DNA of 64,000 bases from FEN-1279 sp964501535. Its GTDB lineage: Bacteria > Bacteroidota > Ignavibacteria > Tepidaquicellales > Tepidaquicellaceae. The position numbers and the translations under genes are program-made. Below, piece by piece: positions 1 to 8,892 of the stretch (position 1 is its first letter; every line of letters starts with the position of its first letter). The stretch spans positions 248,001 to 312,000 of the forward strand of contig CAZCSV010000002.1 of assembly GCA_964501535.1 (NCBI GenBank), in the 5' to 3' direction. The notes below the pieces were generated by a model that was not told the DNA's origin, did not search any database, and saw only the letters and a list, made by a program, of their open reading frames with translations.

Positions 1-409
1 GCATAACCGAACCGGCAAGAGAGGCCAGCAGTATATTATCAGTGAAAGCCCAGTACTGGGTGTTAATAACATCTTTAAAGAAAGGGACATGGTTATAAAG
101 CACTTCAGGAGAGAATAAGTCTATGAAAAAAGAGCCTACCATCATTCCGAAGAAAGAGCGGAACCCGAACTGCTTCCCGAGGAAAAACCATGCAACTATG
201 AAAAGAGGGATATTGATTACAATCATAGACACACCTGCGGGAAATCCGAACAGGTGGAACAAAACAGTTGCTATTCCTCCGACACCGCCGGGTGCGACTT
301 TAAAGGGGATTAAAAACCATGCATAGGACATAGCGAAGACGATGCATCCGACTGTGATTCCGATGAAGTCTTTTGTATTTTCGTAGACCTTATTAATTTT
401 GCTTTTCAT
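1..409 (-). CDS. YitT family membrane protein (3' end outside window)
   Basis: The reading frame starts at an ATG (complement of 407-409) behind an AAAGGAT ribosome site and runs open off the left edge, so about 136 N-terminal residues are visible. They begin MKSKINKVYENTKDF and hold several hydrophobic segments; the stretch FLIPFKVAPGGVGGIA followed by a second helix is typical of the YitT/DUF161 integral membrane family, whose full members have about 280-300 residues and a C-terminal DUF2179 domain not visible here. Function in this family is poorly defined. It is transcribed in the same direction as the Omp85 gene 177 bp upstream, but the gap suggests a separate promoter. Confidence 0.8.
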   Translation of the reverse strand, partial: MKSKINKVYENTKDFIGITVGCIVFAMSYAWFLIPFKVAPGGVGGIATVLFHLFGFPAGVSMIVINIPLFIVAWFFLGKQFGFRSFFGMMVGSFFIDLFSPEVLYNHVPFFKDVINTQYWAFTDNILLASLAGSVM

Positions 410-586
410 GCAAATATCCTTTCGAATAAAAAATATTTTCGAAAAAAATTCTGAATATTACGGACCAAGACTGGGAAATAAAAACCAGGAATTTTTTTGA
501 TTTGTCCTTATACTTGAAGTAACAGCTTTATTTCTGTTTACAAAGATACGAAATCCGGAAATTTTAATAAAGGCAGAAGCGAGAAG

Positions 587-2341
587 TTAAAATTCATTTA
601 TCAGTCCGAAGTTTATTTTTCCGTCGGTGAATCCGTCTCCTTTTCCGAGTGCATAATTAACGCCTACAATGCCAATTGCCGTTTCAATTCGGATTCCCAG
701 CCCGTAGCCGAACAGAAATCCTTCCTGTTTCGGAATGAAGTTGATATTATCGGTAGGTCTGAAATAATATCCGTAATCAAAAAATCCGTACATAAAGCTT
801 TTTCTTGAAACCGAATATCTGATTTCCGTATTGCTGTAAGCGAACTGCGAAGCGAGGAACTGCTCTTCCCTGTAGCCCCTGATATTTTTATTTCCGCCGA
901 TGCGATAGAAGTCTGCATCCTCAAGCTGGTCAGAGCTGATATATCCTCCGAAGAATTTCAGAAGCAAAGTCTGTCTTTTAAAAAACGAGGAATATATATC
1001 AAGGTCCATAGAATACTTTTTGATGGAGTAGCTTCCGTTCAGTGAGATGATGCCTCTGTTGTTACTGATTTTTTTATCCCCGTAGGAATAAAAGAGCTTA
1101 TACACTATTCCTTTTTCGGGTATGTAAATATTATCGCGTGTATCGTATTTCAATTCAAAACCCGCATAGATGGTTCTCGAATCGTTTGTAATGAAAATTA
1201 GAGTAGAGTCGTCCGACGGAATAACCCTGTCATATCCACCGAGGAAACTTGCTGTGAATTTATCCGTGAAGGGTAAATCACCTTTGAAATCTATTTTTCT
1301 CTGTGTATAGGATGTATCCTGGATTCTCTGCATAAATCCCAGGTTCAGATTCAGCGGCAGTCCTGCGAGGTACGGCTCTCCGTATTTGAATTCGAGTTCC
1401 TGTGTTGATTTCAGGGGTTTCTGCCATTTCGCATCAATTCGTCTTCCCGTTCCGAATATATTTCTGAAGGACAGGTTCACCAGACCCGTGAAGTATCCGC
1501 TTTCCTTTTCACTGACAGCCGGTGCATATCCGATTACGCCGTCGAAAGTATTGGTATTACCTTCCTTAACCTGTATCAGCAGGCCGGTCTTTCCCGATTT
1601 TTTCAGAGTATAAATTTTCGGGTCTTCCACCCGCTCGAATATGTTTAGTTTTTCGAGCCTCGATTTCATATTTTCTATCGATTCCCTTCTGACAAATTTA
1701 TCGTCGGAGATTTTCAGCTCTCTGATAATCACATTATCGTTTGTAACTTCGTTTCCTTTTATTCTCACCTGGTCGATTTTGACCTTGGAATTTTCGGAGA
1801 TGGAAATCGATATTCCCGTTTTCGGAGTCTGCCCGTCGTAATACAGGTTAATATTTTCGACATATGCTTTTGCGAATGGGATGCCTTTCTTTTCATATAA
1901 ATCCAGCAATTCCTTAATGTCATTGCTGAGGGTATTGCCGTCGAGAGGTCGGCCGGTTTTGGTTTCGAACATATCCAGAATTTTTTTAGTAGGCACGGCG
2001 GTATTACCCGAGATTTTAATGTTTCCGACGTTCACTTTCTTTCCTTCTTCGATGCCTATATACAGGTTTACGGCCGAAGAGTCGCTATTATATTCGATTT
2101 CAGATTTCGTAATTTTTGCGAGAAGATAGCCTGCATTCCTGTATCTTTCGCGAATTGATTTCAGGTCGAGGTTATACTGTTCTTTATTGAAGGGTTTATC
2201 TCTTTTGTTCACCATAGAGTTGTAAAGCTCATTATTGGAATAAAAGTCGTTTCCCGAAAATGAGATGTCATTTACAACCGGCTGTGCCTCCAGACCGAGA
2301 GCAAAAAGCAGTGAAGTAAATATTACAAATCCAAGACGCAT
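587..2341 (-). CDS. Omp85 family outer-membrane protein (TamA/BamA-like)
   Basis: The 584-residue product has a signal peptide (about residues 1-19, ending LEAQ), three POTRA-like repeats (roughly 20-97, 100-178 and 183-257) and a C-terminal 16-strand-type barrel. The barrel carries the IRGYREE motif near residue 490, matching the conserved (V/I)RG(F/Y) lid-loop motif of the family, and the chain ends in phenylalanine as outer-membrane proteins usually do. Length and three POTRA domains fit TamA (about 577 residues) better than BamA (about 800 with five POTRA). It would insert or translocate barrel proteins at the outer membrane. No TamB is adjacent. It lies 136 bp downstream of ccmF on the same strand. 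Confidence 0.85.
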   Translation of the reverse strand: MRLGFVIFTSLLFALGLEAQPVVNDISFSGNDFYSNNELYNSMVNKRDKPFNKEQYNLDLKSIRERYRNAGYLLAKITKSEIEYNSDSSAVNLYIGIEEGKKVNVGNIKISGNTAVPTKKILDMFETKTGRPLDGNTLSNDIKELLDLYEKKGIPFAKAYVENINLYYDGQTPKTGISISISENSKVKIDQVRIKGNEVTNDNVIIRELKISDDKFVRRESIENMKSRLEKLNIFERVEDPKIYTLKKSGKTGLLIQVKEGNTNTFDGVIGYAPAVSEKESGYFTGLVNLSFRNIFGTGRRIDAKWQKPLKSTQELEFKYGEPYLAGLPLNLNLGFMQRIQDTSYTQRKIDFKGDLPFTDKFTASFLGGYDRVIPSDDSTLIFITNDSRTIYAGFELKYDTRDNIYIPEKGIVYKLFYSYGDKKISNNRGIISLNGSYSIKKYSMDLDIYSSFFKRQTLLLKFFGGYISSDQLEDADFYRIGGNKNIRGYREEQFLASQFAYSNTEIRYSVSRKSFMYGFFDYGYYFRPTDNINFIPKQEGFLFGYGLGIRIETAIGIVGVNYALGKGDGFTDGKINFGLINEF

Positions 2342-2476
2342 ATTGTAATATTAGAACATATTTTTTTAAGATAAAATATAAAAAGATAAATATGGAGAGA
2401 ATTGACAAAAAAGGTATCAGCATTTATGATAAAAGTTTTAATTCAAATTATCAAGAATTAAATTTTATCGACAATT

Positions 2477-4762
2477 TCATTTTTTCTCTTTTACCAGCAA
2501 TTCTTTTCTTCTTCTGAAGACTGAGACAAAAAATCCCAGTGCGAGGATTACGACACCCGTCCACAGGACCCATATAAACGGCTTAATTGCAATGTTAGCG
2601 ACGATAGTTTCTTCTTTACGTACATTTTTCGAAGGGTCTTTTAAGTCAACGATTGCGATTGTTGCAAGCGAGCCGCCCTCTTCTTCACCCTGCAGTTTCA
2701 TATTGACGAAATAGAAATCATAATCGGGATTGCCGGTCATCTGCACTTTAATATAGTCCTGCTCGCCGTTTATTGCATGCAGTTTTGGGGATACGGTTTC
2801 GGTATTTTTACCGTCGTTTATTTTAAGTGAAGCTCCAATGGTATAATTTCCTGACATCATTTCCTTACCGCCCATCTGAATGCTGCCGAAATCGAAATCT
2901 GTGAATTCAATCTCAAGGTTTCCGATTTTCTTTTTCTCTCCTTTTTTGAAATCGAAGAGTTGGTCTTTCGAGAAGAACTGCGGTTCCTCGTATGACATAG
3001 GTGAAATGTACAGGTCTTTATAAAAGAAATTTGCTATATCGGGATTTTTCATGATTCCCTGTGAAAACGAGCTGAAATACATAACGGGTCTCATAGTCAT
3101 TTGCCTGTTATCTTTTTCAACTTTAATGTTGAAGTGATACATCGTATCCGATTTATTGTTGGCATCCATAAACGGTGTAGCGCCAGCATAGGTAAATGTG
3201 TAGCCGAATGCTTCCATCGGTTTATTCAGTTCCAATGAAAGGTTGACATCTTCGCTGTATTTTCCCGAGCCGATTATGCCAAGAAAGAACAGTGCAATAC
3301 CAACGTGAGCGAGCACGCCGCCGAATGTCAATTTTTTTGTTTTTATTTTTCTGGCAAGCATTATCAAATTAACAAAGAACGTAAACAGAGATGCGAAAGC
3401 AAAAATAATCATTGCAAAATTCTTTACGCCTATTATTACCAGCACAATTGTAGACACCAGAGCATAGATGAGAGGCTGGAACAAATTTGCGATAAATTTT
3501 TCCCTGCCTGTATTTTTCCATTCAAGAAAGATACTCAAACCCGAAACAACAAGAATAATAATTGTTAAAGGTAAATTCCATGTATTATAAAAATTGATAT
3601 CGATTGTAGCTTTTGAAATTATGGGCATACTCGTACCTGCAGTGATAATAAGTGCAGAGGCACACAGAACAAGAGAGCCGATAAACAGGAATGTTTCCTT
3701 TGTGAAAAACGGAGGTGTATCGGCCGCAGTGCTTTTCAGGAATTTCAGTCTCAAGGATATTGCGACAATGGATATCAGGATAAACGAAGATATAAAAACT
3801 ATCAGGGCAAGGTAGACTTCCGCACCCGGGTCGACAAATGAATGAACCGATGAATCTCCGAGTATTCCGCTTCGTGTTAAAAAGGTGGAATATAATACGA
3901 GAAGGAATGCAAGTACAGAGAGTATCAGATTGGTTTTTTTATAGCTTCCGTTTTTCTTCTGCACGAGCATCGTATGAATACCGGCTACGGCTAATATCCA
4001 GGGAATGAGCGAAGAATTTTCAACCGGGTCCCAAGCCCAATAGCCGCCCCAGCCAAGAATGCTGTAAGCCCAGTATCCGCCCATCATGATTCCCAAGCCG
4101 AGAATACCACCCGAGAAAAGAAACCAGGGCATAGAGAAGACCACCCACTTGTCGTACTGGTTTTTCATCAGAGCTGCGATTGCAAATGAAAATGGTACGG
4201 CAAGCGAAGCAAATCCTACGAACAGAGTAGGAGGATGAATTATCATCCAGAAATTTTGCAGAAGGGGATTCAGGCCTCTACCGTCGCGGGGAACAAATCC
4301 CGGTTCGACTTCTTTCGGAAAAGCTTCCCACAAATATGTAAAAGGGGATTTTAAAATAATAATCAAGGTTAAGAATGCCAAAACCAATGTAAAGACGGAC
4401 ATGACCTGAGGTTCAAGTCTATCTTTACCGGAGACAAAATTTAGAAGAAACAATCCGATAATTGCGGTGAAAAAAGTCCATAGCATAAAGCTTCCTTCCT
4501 GTCCAGACCAGAATGTCGAAATCAGCAGAGGGAGCTGAAGTTCGGAATTGCTTTGTTCCCACACATAAGCATACTGGTACTGATGGGTAAGGATAATATA
4601 CATTAGAAAGACCGAGGACAGGATAACGCTGACAGCGGTAATGTGAAAAAACAGTCTTCCTATTTTCAATAAATTTTCTTTTCCGAGGTGTACGAAAAAA
4701 AATGATATTACAGAAATAGCGGAAGAAATAAATGCAATGTAGATAAAGGCTTTTCCGAGCAT
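2477..4762 (-). CDS. ccmF: Cytochrome c haem lyase CcmF
   Basis: The 761-residue polytopic membrane protein carries the tryptophan-rich haem-handling motif WGGYWAWDPVENSS at about residue 240, the signature of CcmF/CcsA proteins that attach haem to apocytochrome c at the periplasmic face. At least a dozen hydrophobic segments are visible, followed by a large hydrophilic periplasmic region (about 500-715) and a last membrane helix. CcmF receives haem from CcmE. It is the last gene of the ccm run; ccmE ends 89 bp upstream. The many CxxCH proteins encoded nearby (6769-18029) are its obvious clients. Confidence 0.93.
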   Translation of the reverse strand: MLGKAFIYIAFISSAISVISFFFVHLGKENLLKIGRLFFHITAVSVILSSVFLMYIILTHQYQYAYVWEQSNSELQLPLLISTFWSGQEGSFMLWTFFTAIIGLFLLNFVSGKDRLEPQVMSVFTLVLAFLTLIIILKSPFTYLWEAFPKEVEPGFVPRDGRGLNPLLQNFWMIIHPPTLFVGFASLAVPFSFAIAALMKNQYDKWVVFSMPWFLFSGGILGLGIMMGGYWAYSILGWGGYWAWDPVENSSLIPWILAVAGIHTMLVQKKNGSYKKTNLILSVLAFLLVLYSTFLTRSGILGDSSVHSFVDPGAEVYLALIVFISSFILISIVAISLRLKFLKSTAADTPPFFTKETFLFIGSLVLCASALIITAGTSMPIISKATIDINFYNTWNLPLTIIILVVSGLSIFLEWKNTGREKFIANLFQPLIYALVSTIVLVIIGVKNFAMIIFAFASLFTFFVNLIMLARKIKTKKLTFGGVLAHVGIALFFLGIIGSGKYSEDVNLSLELNKPMEAFGYTFTYAGATPFMDANNKSDTMYHFNIKVEKDNRQMTMRPVMYFSSFSQGIMKNPDIANFFYKDLYISPMSYEEPQFFSKDQLFDFKKGEKKKIGNLEIEFTDFDFGSIQMGGKEMMSGNYTIGASLKINDGKNTETVSPKLHAINGEQDYIKVQMTGNPDYDFYFVNMKLQGEEEGGSLATIAIVDLKDPSKNVRKEETIVANIAIKPFIWVLWTGVVILALGFFVSVFRRRKELLVKEKK

Positions 4763-4850
4763 ATTTTAACAATTAAGTTGTAATGATTTTGGTAAAATAG
4801 TTTTGCAGTCGTTTTTTATAGCAACAAAAATTCTGATTTTTTTGGATATT

Positions 4851-5249
4851 TTATTTGTTTTTAATTTGTTCGCCTGTCCCTTCATATTTCGAAGGGCATT
4901 TAGTAAGCACGTTATCGGCGTAAAACACGTCATCCTTTACTTTTCCTTTTGCGACAATCATTAGCTCTCCTGCTGTTTCGAAGTTATTGGGTTTGGCATC
5001 GTTCAGCATAACTTTCATTTCAGTGTTGTTTTCATCTTTCATATAAAACGTGAACATATTAGTCACGGCGTCATACTTTGTCTCTTTATCTTTTTGCCAG
5101 ACGCCTCTGACCTCTACGGTTTTCATCTTTTCCTGTGCTTCTTTGAAGTTTGCATATTCTATTTTGCTTCCCATAAAGGAAATGAAACCTACGACAATGA
5201 AAACCACAATAATTACCGAGCCGATTATAATTTTAATTTTCGACGACAT
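4851..5249 (-). CDS. ccmE: Haem chaperone CcmE, cysteine (CxxxY) type
   Basis: The 132-residue protein has an N-terminal membrane anchor (about residues 6-28) and the small beta-barrel of CcmE. In most CcmE proteins haem is bound covalently by the His of an HxxxY motif; here the equivalent position reads KCPSKYEG, so Cys118 and Tyr122 form the CxxxY variant. This variant is known from Desulfovibrio and some archaea, where it goes with a reduced system I that lacks CcmH. CcmE carries haem from CcmC to CcmF, and ccmC, a ccmD-like gene and ccmF flank it. The start ATG lies 3 bp after the ccmD-like stop. Confidence 0.9.
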   Translation of the reverse strand: MSSKIKIIIGSVIIVVFIVVGFISFMGSKIEYANFKEAQEKMKTVEVRGVWQKDKETKYDAVTNMFTFYMKDENNTEMKVMLNDAKPNNFETAGELMIVAKGKVKDDVFYADNVLTKCPSKYEGTGEQIKNK

Positions 5250-5252
5250 ATT

Positions 5253-5390
5253 TTATTCCGTGTTTTTTTCCTTTTCGAGTTTTTTGACTCTTTTGTCGAG
5301 TCTGAAGATATAGAAATACAAACCAAACCATATAATTAGTGCAATCAGGAGCACTATATACATTGCGTTCTTTTCCAAAAAATCATACAT
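5253..5390 (-). CDS. ccmD: Small CcmD-like membrane protein
   Basis: This short 45-residue frame begins MYDFLEKNAMYIV, has one hydrophobic helix (about residues 9-29) and then a charged tail (RLDKRVKKLEKEKNTE). That layout and its place between ccmC and ccmE match the CcmD family, which releases holo-CcmE from the CcmABC complex. The stop is TAA at 5253-5255; ccmE starts 3 bp further on. The sequence itself is too short for firm homology, so the assignment rests on topology and position. Confidence 0.75.
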   Translation of the reverse strand: MYDFLEKNAMYIVLLIALIIWFGLYFYIFRLDKRVKKLEKEKNTE

Positions 5391-5461
5391 AATTAAGTTT
5401 TAAAGTTTTTAAAGTTAGTTTTAAAACATTAAAGAACAATCTACTATTAAAAGAAATAAAA

Positions 5462-6115
5462 TCAGTGGAATCTGCGATAAAGTTTTTCCACTCTTACTTT
5501 TAAATTCAACAGCCAGGCGAAAAACATCGTAAATCCAGCAAGCGAAGACAGGAATATTGTCAGCATTAAAGGATTCATGGTGATTTTACCCTGTTTATCG
5601 ACTATGGTATCTTCCGGATGAAGCGATTCAACAATTCTCGGCATAATAAATATAAAGAACGGTACAGTAACGAATGCGATAATCGAATACACTGAACTTA
5701 GTTTTGCTTTTTGTTCGGGATTTTCGATTGCAGAGCGTAATGAAAAATAAGCACCATAAATTAAGAGTAAAATAAAAATCGATGTTTCTCTCGGGTCCCA
5801 GTTCCAGAATGAACCCCAGTTAAACTTTGCCCATAGTGAACCTGTAACAGTAGCAAGTATAGTAAATATGAAACCGATTTCTGCGGACGAATAGGCAATT
5901 ACATCTTTATCCATGTCTCTGGATTTCAGATATCTGATTGAATTAATCATCGATATAAGGAATGCCAAAACGGCAATCCAGGACATTGGCACGTGCAAAT
6001 AAATAATTCTTGCTTTATCACCCAAAGCGGGAATATAGGGAATTGGAATCAGGATACCTGCAATTAGCACACCGCTAATAATAACGAGTATAATATATTT
6101 AAAAATGTCGTTCAA
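5462..6115 (-). CDS. ccmC: Haem exporter/transfer protein CcmC
   Basis: The 217-residue protein has six hydrophobic segments and the periplasmic tryptophan motif WGSFWNWDPRETS at about residues 100-112, diagnostic of CcmC, with a histidine in the preceding loop (YLHVPMSW, about residue 40) and another in the ESLHPED loop as expected for axial haem ligands. CcmC loads haem onto CcmE. It starts 9 bp after the TPR lipoprotein gene and is followed after 71 bp by the ccmD-like gene, so all are probably one transcript. CcmB is not present nearby. Confidence 0.92.
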   Translation of the reverse strand: MNDIFKYIILVIISGVLIAGILIPIPYIPALGDKARIIYLHVPMSWIAVLAFLISMINSIRYLKSRDMDKDVIAYSSAEIGFIFTILATVTGSLWAKFNWGSFWNWDPRETSIFILLLIYGAYFSLRSAIENPEQKAKLSSVYSIIAFVTVPFFIFIMPRIVESLHPEDTIVDKQGKITMNPLMLTIFLSSLAGFTMFFAWLLNLKVRVEKLYRRFH

Positions 6116-6123
6116 ATTCTCGA

Positions 6124-6606
6124 TTATTTGGGTATATCCCTTCCCATAGAATTATAGATTTCTTCTATCTGAGCTTTGTTTTGCATTGCCTCATGGTTAT
6201 TCGGGTCGAGTTCGAGCACACGTCTAAAGTGTTTAAGAGCCGGACCATATTTTTTTTTCGGGTTTAAGTTTGCCTGATACATTAAATAGACACCTGCGGC
6301 CATATGTATTTCAACCAGAACTTTTTTATTTTCTTCGGAATTTTTATTTTTGAAAGTACTTTCAAAATCGTTAGCTTCTTTTACGAGTTTGTCGGCTTTT
6401 TCGTCAACGGCAGATTCGGGTGCCATATCGGTCATATTGTTCATTTGATTTTGCGAGCCATCGTTCTGCATATTTTCATTGGAGTGCGGATTTTTCATAT
6501 TCGACACGGGTTGTTTAGTTTCATTTTGATTTTGTTTTTTTTCTTCCATTTTCGAACAACCCGATATCAGGATTACAGATAAAAATAATATAAAGAATAT
6601 CCTCAT
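6124..6606 (-). CDS. TPR-containing lipoprotein ahead of ccmC
   Basis: The 160-residue product has a lipoprotein signal (lipobox LISGCS, Cys at residue 17), a low-complexity Asn/Met/Gln-rich linker (about 20-65) and a C-terminal helical part with a TPR-like unit (ALKHFRRVLELDPNNHEA, about 125-142). It is the first gene of the cytochrome c maturation operon and sits 9 bp from ccmC. TPR modules in CcmI/NrfG-type proteins hold apocytochromes for haem attachment, so a similar chaperone role is an attractive guess, but there is no direct sequence evidence beyond the TPR unit and context. Confidence 0.6.
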   Translation of the reverse strand: MRIFFILFLSVILISGCSKMEEKKQNQNETKQPVSNMKNPHSNENMQNDGSQNQMNNMTDMAPESAVDEKADKLVKEANDFESTFKNKNSEENKKVLVEIHMAAGVYLMYQANLNPKKKYGPALKHFRRVLELDPNNHEAMQNKAQIEEIYNSMGRDIPK

Positions 6607-6708
6607 TTGTCTATTGATTAAATATATGTTTATAATATAATAAAAATTTTTAATTTATACTAAATATAACAAAATGATTTTTAATAAAATTCTTAAAACT
6701 TACAAAAT

Positions 6709-6741
6709 AAAAAATCGTTCCCAATCTCCGGATTGGGAACG
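6709..6741 (-). terminator. Palindromic GTTCCC hairpin acting as terminator
   Basis: An 11-bp perfect inverted repeat (CGTTCCCAATC, tetraloop-like TCCG, then GATTGGGAACG) lies at 6716-6741. Read on the minus strand it is followed by TTTTTTA, so it should end the cytochrome operon that stops at 6769. It is also one of three related CGTTCCC...GAACG palindromes in the window. Confidence 0.8.
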
Positions 6742-6768
6742 AGAGAGGATGAAAAAACAAAAAATATA

Positions 6769-7617
6769 TTACTTTTTAATATTATAATCTACTATTCCGT
6801 TTACGTGTTTAAACTTGTTAATAATAGTTCTGCTTGAATCCACTACAATACCGTGGCAATAGTAGCACTGGTCGGGATAATACTGATGGCCTGTAAGGGG
6901 TTTCGGGTCCCCAGTAGAGGGGTTTCCGTGGCATGAGCCGCACACCACGCTGTTCGGATCATTGTGAACCGGTTGCGATGTCGGGTTTCCACCTTTAAAG
7001 TAGCCATGGCAATATGTATTCGAGCATGTCTGGGAAGACGGGTTCCATACAGGATTCGGAGTGAATCCCGAAGTAACGGTTTTTGCCAGTGTGCCGAACA
7101 CAATTTCGGCGGAACCGGGGTTTGGTCCGAGGTGATTCGTATCTCCGAAAGAACTCACAGGTAAATGACATTCGGAGCATAGCACTCTTGCCGAGTATCT
7201 AAGATTCGAATCCAAGCTTAAATGAACATCATGTGCTCCCACACCCTGTTGTGTCGGCAGAGTATTTCCAGTCAGGGATTTCGGAGGATATATATGCTGT
7301 GAATTTCCATGGCATACGTTACAGCCTTCGGGGCTGTTTTGATGGCAGGAGAAGCAACTCGACTGAGTATTTCCTCCTTTATAATCATTACCGTGGCAGG
7401 ATTTGCAATTATCCATTTTCCAGCCATAGGTATTTCTGATAATATCTCCGTGAAAATTTGCAGACCCGGGGGTCAGCCATCCGTTGCCGTGAAATATACT
7501 TTCCGAAGTCGGCTTCACTAAATCATCGGCTTGCTCACTGCAGCCCTGAAAGACAGCTACTGTAAGAAGCAACAAAACCAGTGAAAGTGAAAAAATCTTA
7601 TAAAATGTTTTATTCAT
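6769..7617 (-). CDS. Multihaem c-type cytochrome lipoprotein (6 CxxCH + 1 CxxxxCH)
   Basis: The 282-residue protein has a signal with lipobox FQGCS (Cys about residue 26), so it should be a lipoprotein, probably at the outer membrane. It has six CxxCH haem motifs (CKSCH, CFSCH, CNVCH, CSECH, CGSCH, CYYCH) and one CSNTYCH (CxxxxCH). The alternation of CxxxxCH and CxxCH is typical of the domain described from Geobacter multihaem proteins. It is the last gene of an operon with a 14-haem cytochrome and an outer-membrane barrel (21 and 18 bp gaps), the composition expected of a porin-cytochrome conduit. The partner role is inferred. Confidence 0.85.
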   Translation of the reverse strand: MNKTFYKIFSLSLVLLLLTVAVFQGCSEQADDLVKPTSESIFHGNGWLTPGSANFHGDIIRNTYGWKMDNCKSCHGNDYKGGNTQSSCFSCHQNSPEGCNVCHGNSQHIYPPKSLTGNTLPTQQGVGAHDVHLSLDSNLRYSARVLCSECHLPVSSFGDTNHLGPNPGSAEIVFGTLAKTVTSGFTPNPVWNPSSQTCSNTYCHGYFKGGNPTSQPVHNDPNSVVCGSCHGNPSTGDPKPLTGHQYYPDQCYYCHGIVVDSSRTIINKFKHVNGIVDYNIKK

Positions 7618-7638
7618 ATAATAAGAGAATTAATTTTT

Positions 7639-8874
7639 TTATTTATGACAATAACCGCAGAATCCGATTCCCCGCCTGCCGGTTGGTTTTGCATTTGCAT
7701 CCGTATGGCAGATATAGCATACAGCTCCAGGTGTATCGTGCCAGATTCCTTTTTCGTCCGATAAAAATCCGCTTTCATGTGTTCTCGGGTGAGTTCCTTT
7801 TATGCCGTCATTATCGAAATGACATTTCACGCAGGTCGGGTCTCCGCCCTGAATGTTATGGCAAGATTCACAAGACTCGATATCTCTTTTTGCGAGTTCA
7901 GAATGCAAGCCTCCGCCGGAATAGACGCCAAAGGTCGTAAATCTTGGTTGAAGGTGGCTCTTTGGTATAAATCCGGTTTGCAGATTTCCGCCGTTTTGGT
8001 GACAAGAGCTACAGAATTCCACGGGGTCATGACAGGTTTTACATTCAAAACTTCTCTGGTTCGCATCGAGGCCGTGTGTATACTGATAATTCAGAGTATG
8101 GACATTCGTTAATTTTTGTAAAGCTGACCTGTCGGTTCTAACTCCAGATTCTTTTGTATAATAGGGAGCATAAAAATCTTTTGCAGTATTTTCGCCTTTA
8201 TATTTCGAGACTGTATGGCAAGCCTGGCAGAAATTATCCGAGTGGCACATCATACAGTTATTATTTCCCGACTCGCTTGAAACTTTATGTTCATTCAGGA
8301 AATTCGAATTCAAATGATTTTTCGGTGTAAGCAGAGTCAGGTTCGTGTGGCATGCTTCGCAGTTATTCGTTGCGGTTTTTTTATCGTGACAGCTCATACA
8401 GCTTTCCATCGGGGGGTATGCACCGGGGCTTTCACTTGCGTATTTAACTTTATCCAGACCGGAGTGACAGTCGTTACATTGTTTCCCGTCAGCGAGGTGA
8501 TATTTATGCGGGAAGATTAAGTTTCTTCCTGCCGGCACGAGTTTTTTGTAAGTATTTTGATAATGGCAGAGATTACAGGTTTTCTGGTCTTTGATATCGT
8601 GGCATGATTCGCAGTTTGCCATTAAGGGGTTAAGATTGTCGGTTGCTTTAACCGAAGTCAGAGCATTTGCGTGGCAATCTTTACACTGCATTCCGTTATC
8701 CTTAACGTGAAGACCGTGATTAAATTTGATAATATTCTTATTATCTGCGATTTTATTCTTATTAAATAAACTGAATTTTTTAGCGACATCCTTATCGAAT
8801 GTAATATATGCGGTAACCGACAGGAAAATAAAAATTCCGATTAAGAAGAATAAATAAAACTTTGTATTTTTCAT
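7639..8874 (-). CDS. 14-haem c-type cytochrome
   Basis: The 411-residue protein begins with a hydrophobic segment (about residues 6-24) that serves as signal or membrane anchor, and contains 14 CxxCH motifs from CKDCH (about residue 64) to CGYCH three residues before the end. Many extra histidines, often in FNHGLH or FPHKYH settings just before CxxCH, provide sixth ligands as in class III multihaem cytochromes. No catalytic signature is seen, so it is most likely an electron wire. It sits between the barrel gene (18 bp upstream) and the 7-haem lipoprotein gene (21 bp downstream), consistent with a periplasm-to-surface relay. Confidence 0.88.
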   Translation of the reverse strand: MKNTKFYLFFLIGIFIFLSVTAYITFDKDVAKKFSLFNKNKIADNKNIIKFNHGLHVKDNGMQCKDCHANALTSVKATDNLNPLMANCESCHDIKDQKTCNLCHYQNTYKKLVPAGRNLIFPHKYHLADGKQCNDCHSGLDKVKYASESPGAYPPMESCMSCHDKKTATNNCEACHTNLTLLTPKNHLNSNFLNEHKVSSESGNNNCMMCHSDNFCQACHTVSKYKGENTAKDFYAPYYTKESGVRTDRSALQKLTNVHTLNYQYTHGLDANQRSFECKTCHDPVEFCSSCHQNGGNLQTGFIPKSHLQPRFTTFGVYSGGGLHSELAKRDIESCESCHNIQGGDPTCVKCHFDNDGIKGTHPRTHESGFLSDEKGIWHDTPGAVCYICHTDANAKPTGRRGIGFCGYCHK

Positions 8875-8892
8875 ATATATAAAATTTTTCTA

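Noticed and set aside
123..326. A 67-codon plus-strand frame at the left edge
   Set aside because: It lies opposite the YitT coding sequence, which is clearly the real gene.
7639..8874. Calling the 14-haem protein an MtrA or a nitrite reductase
   Set aside because: It has no catalytic CxxCK or CX15CH site and its length and haem spacing do not fit MtrA.
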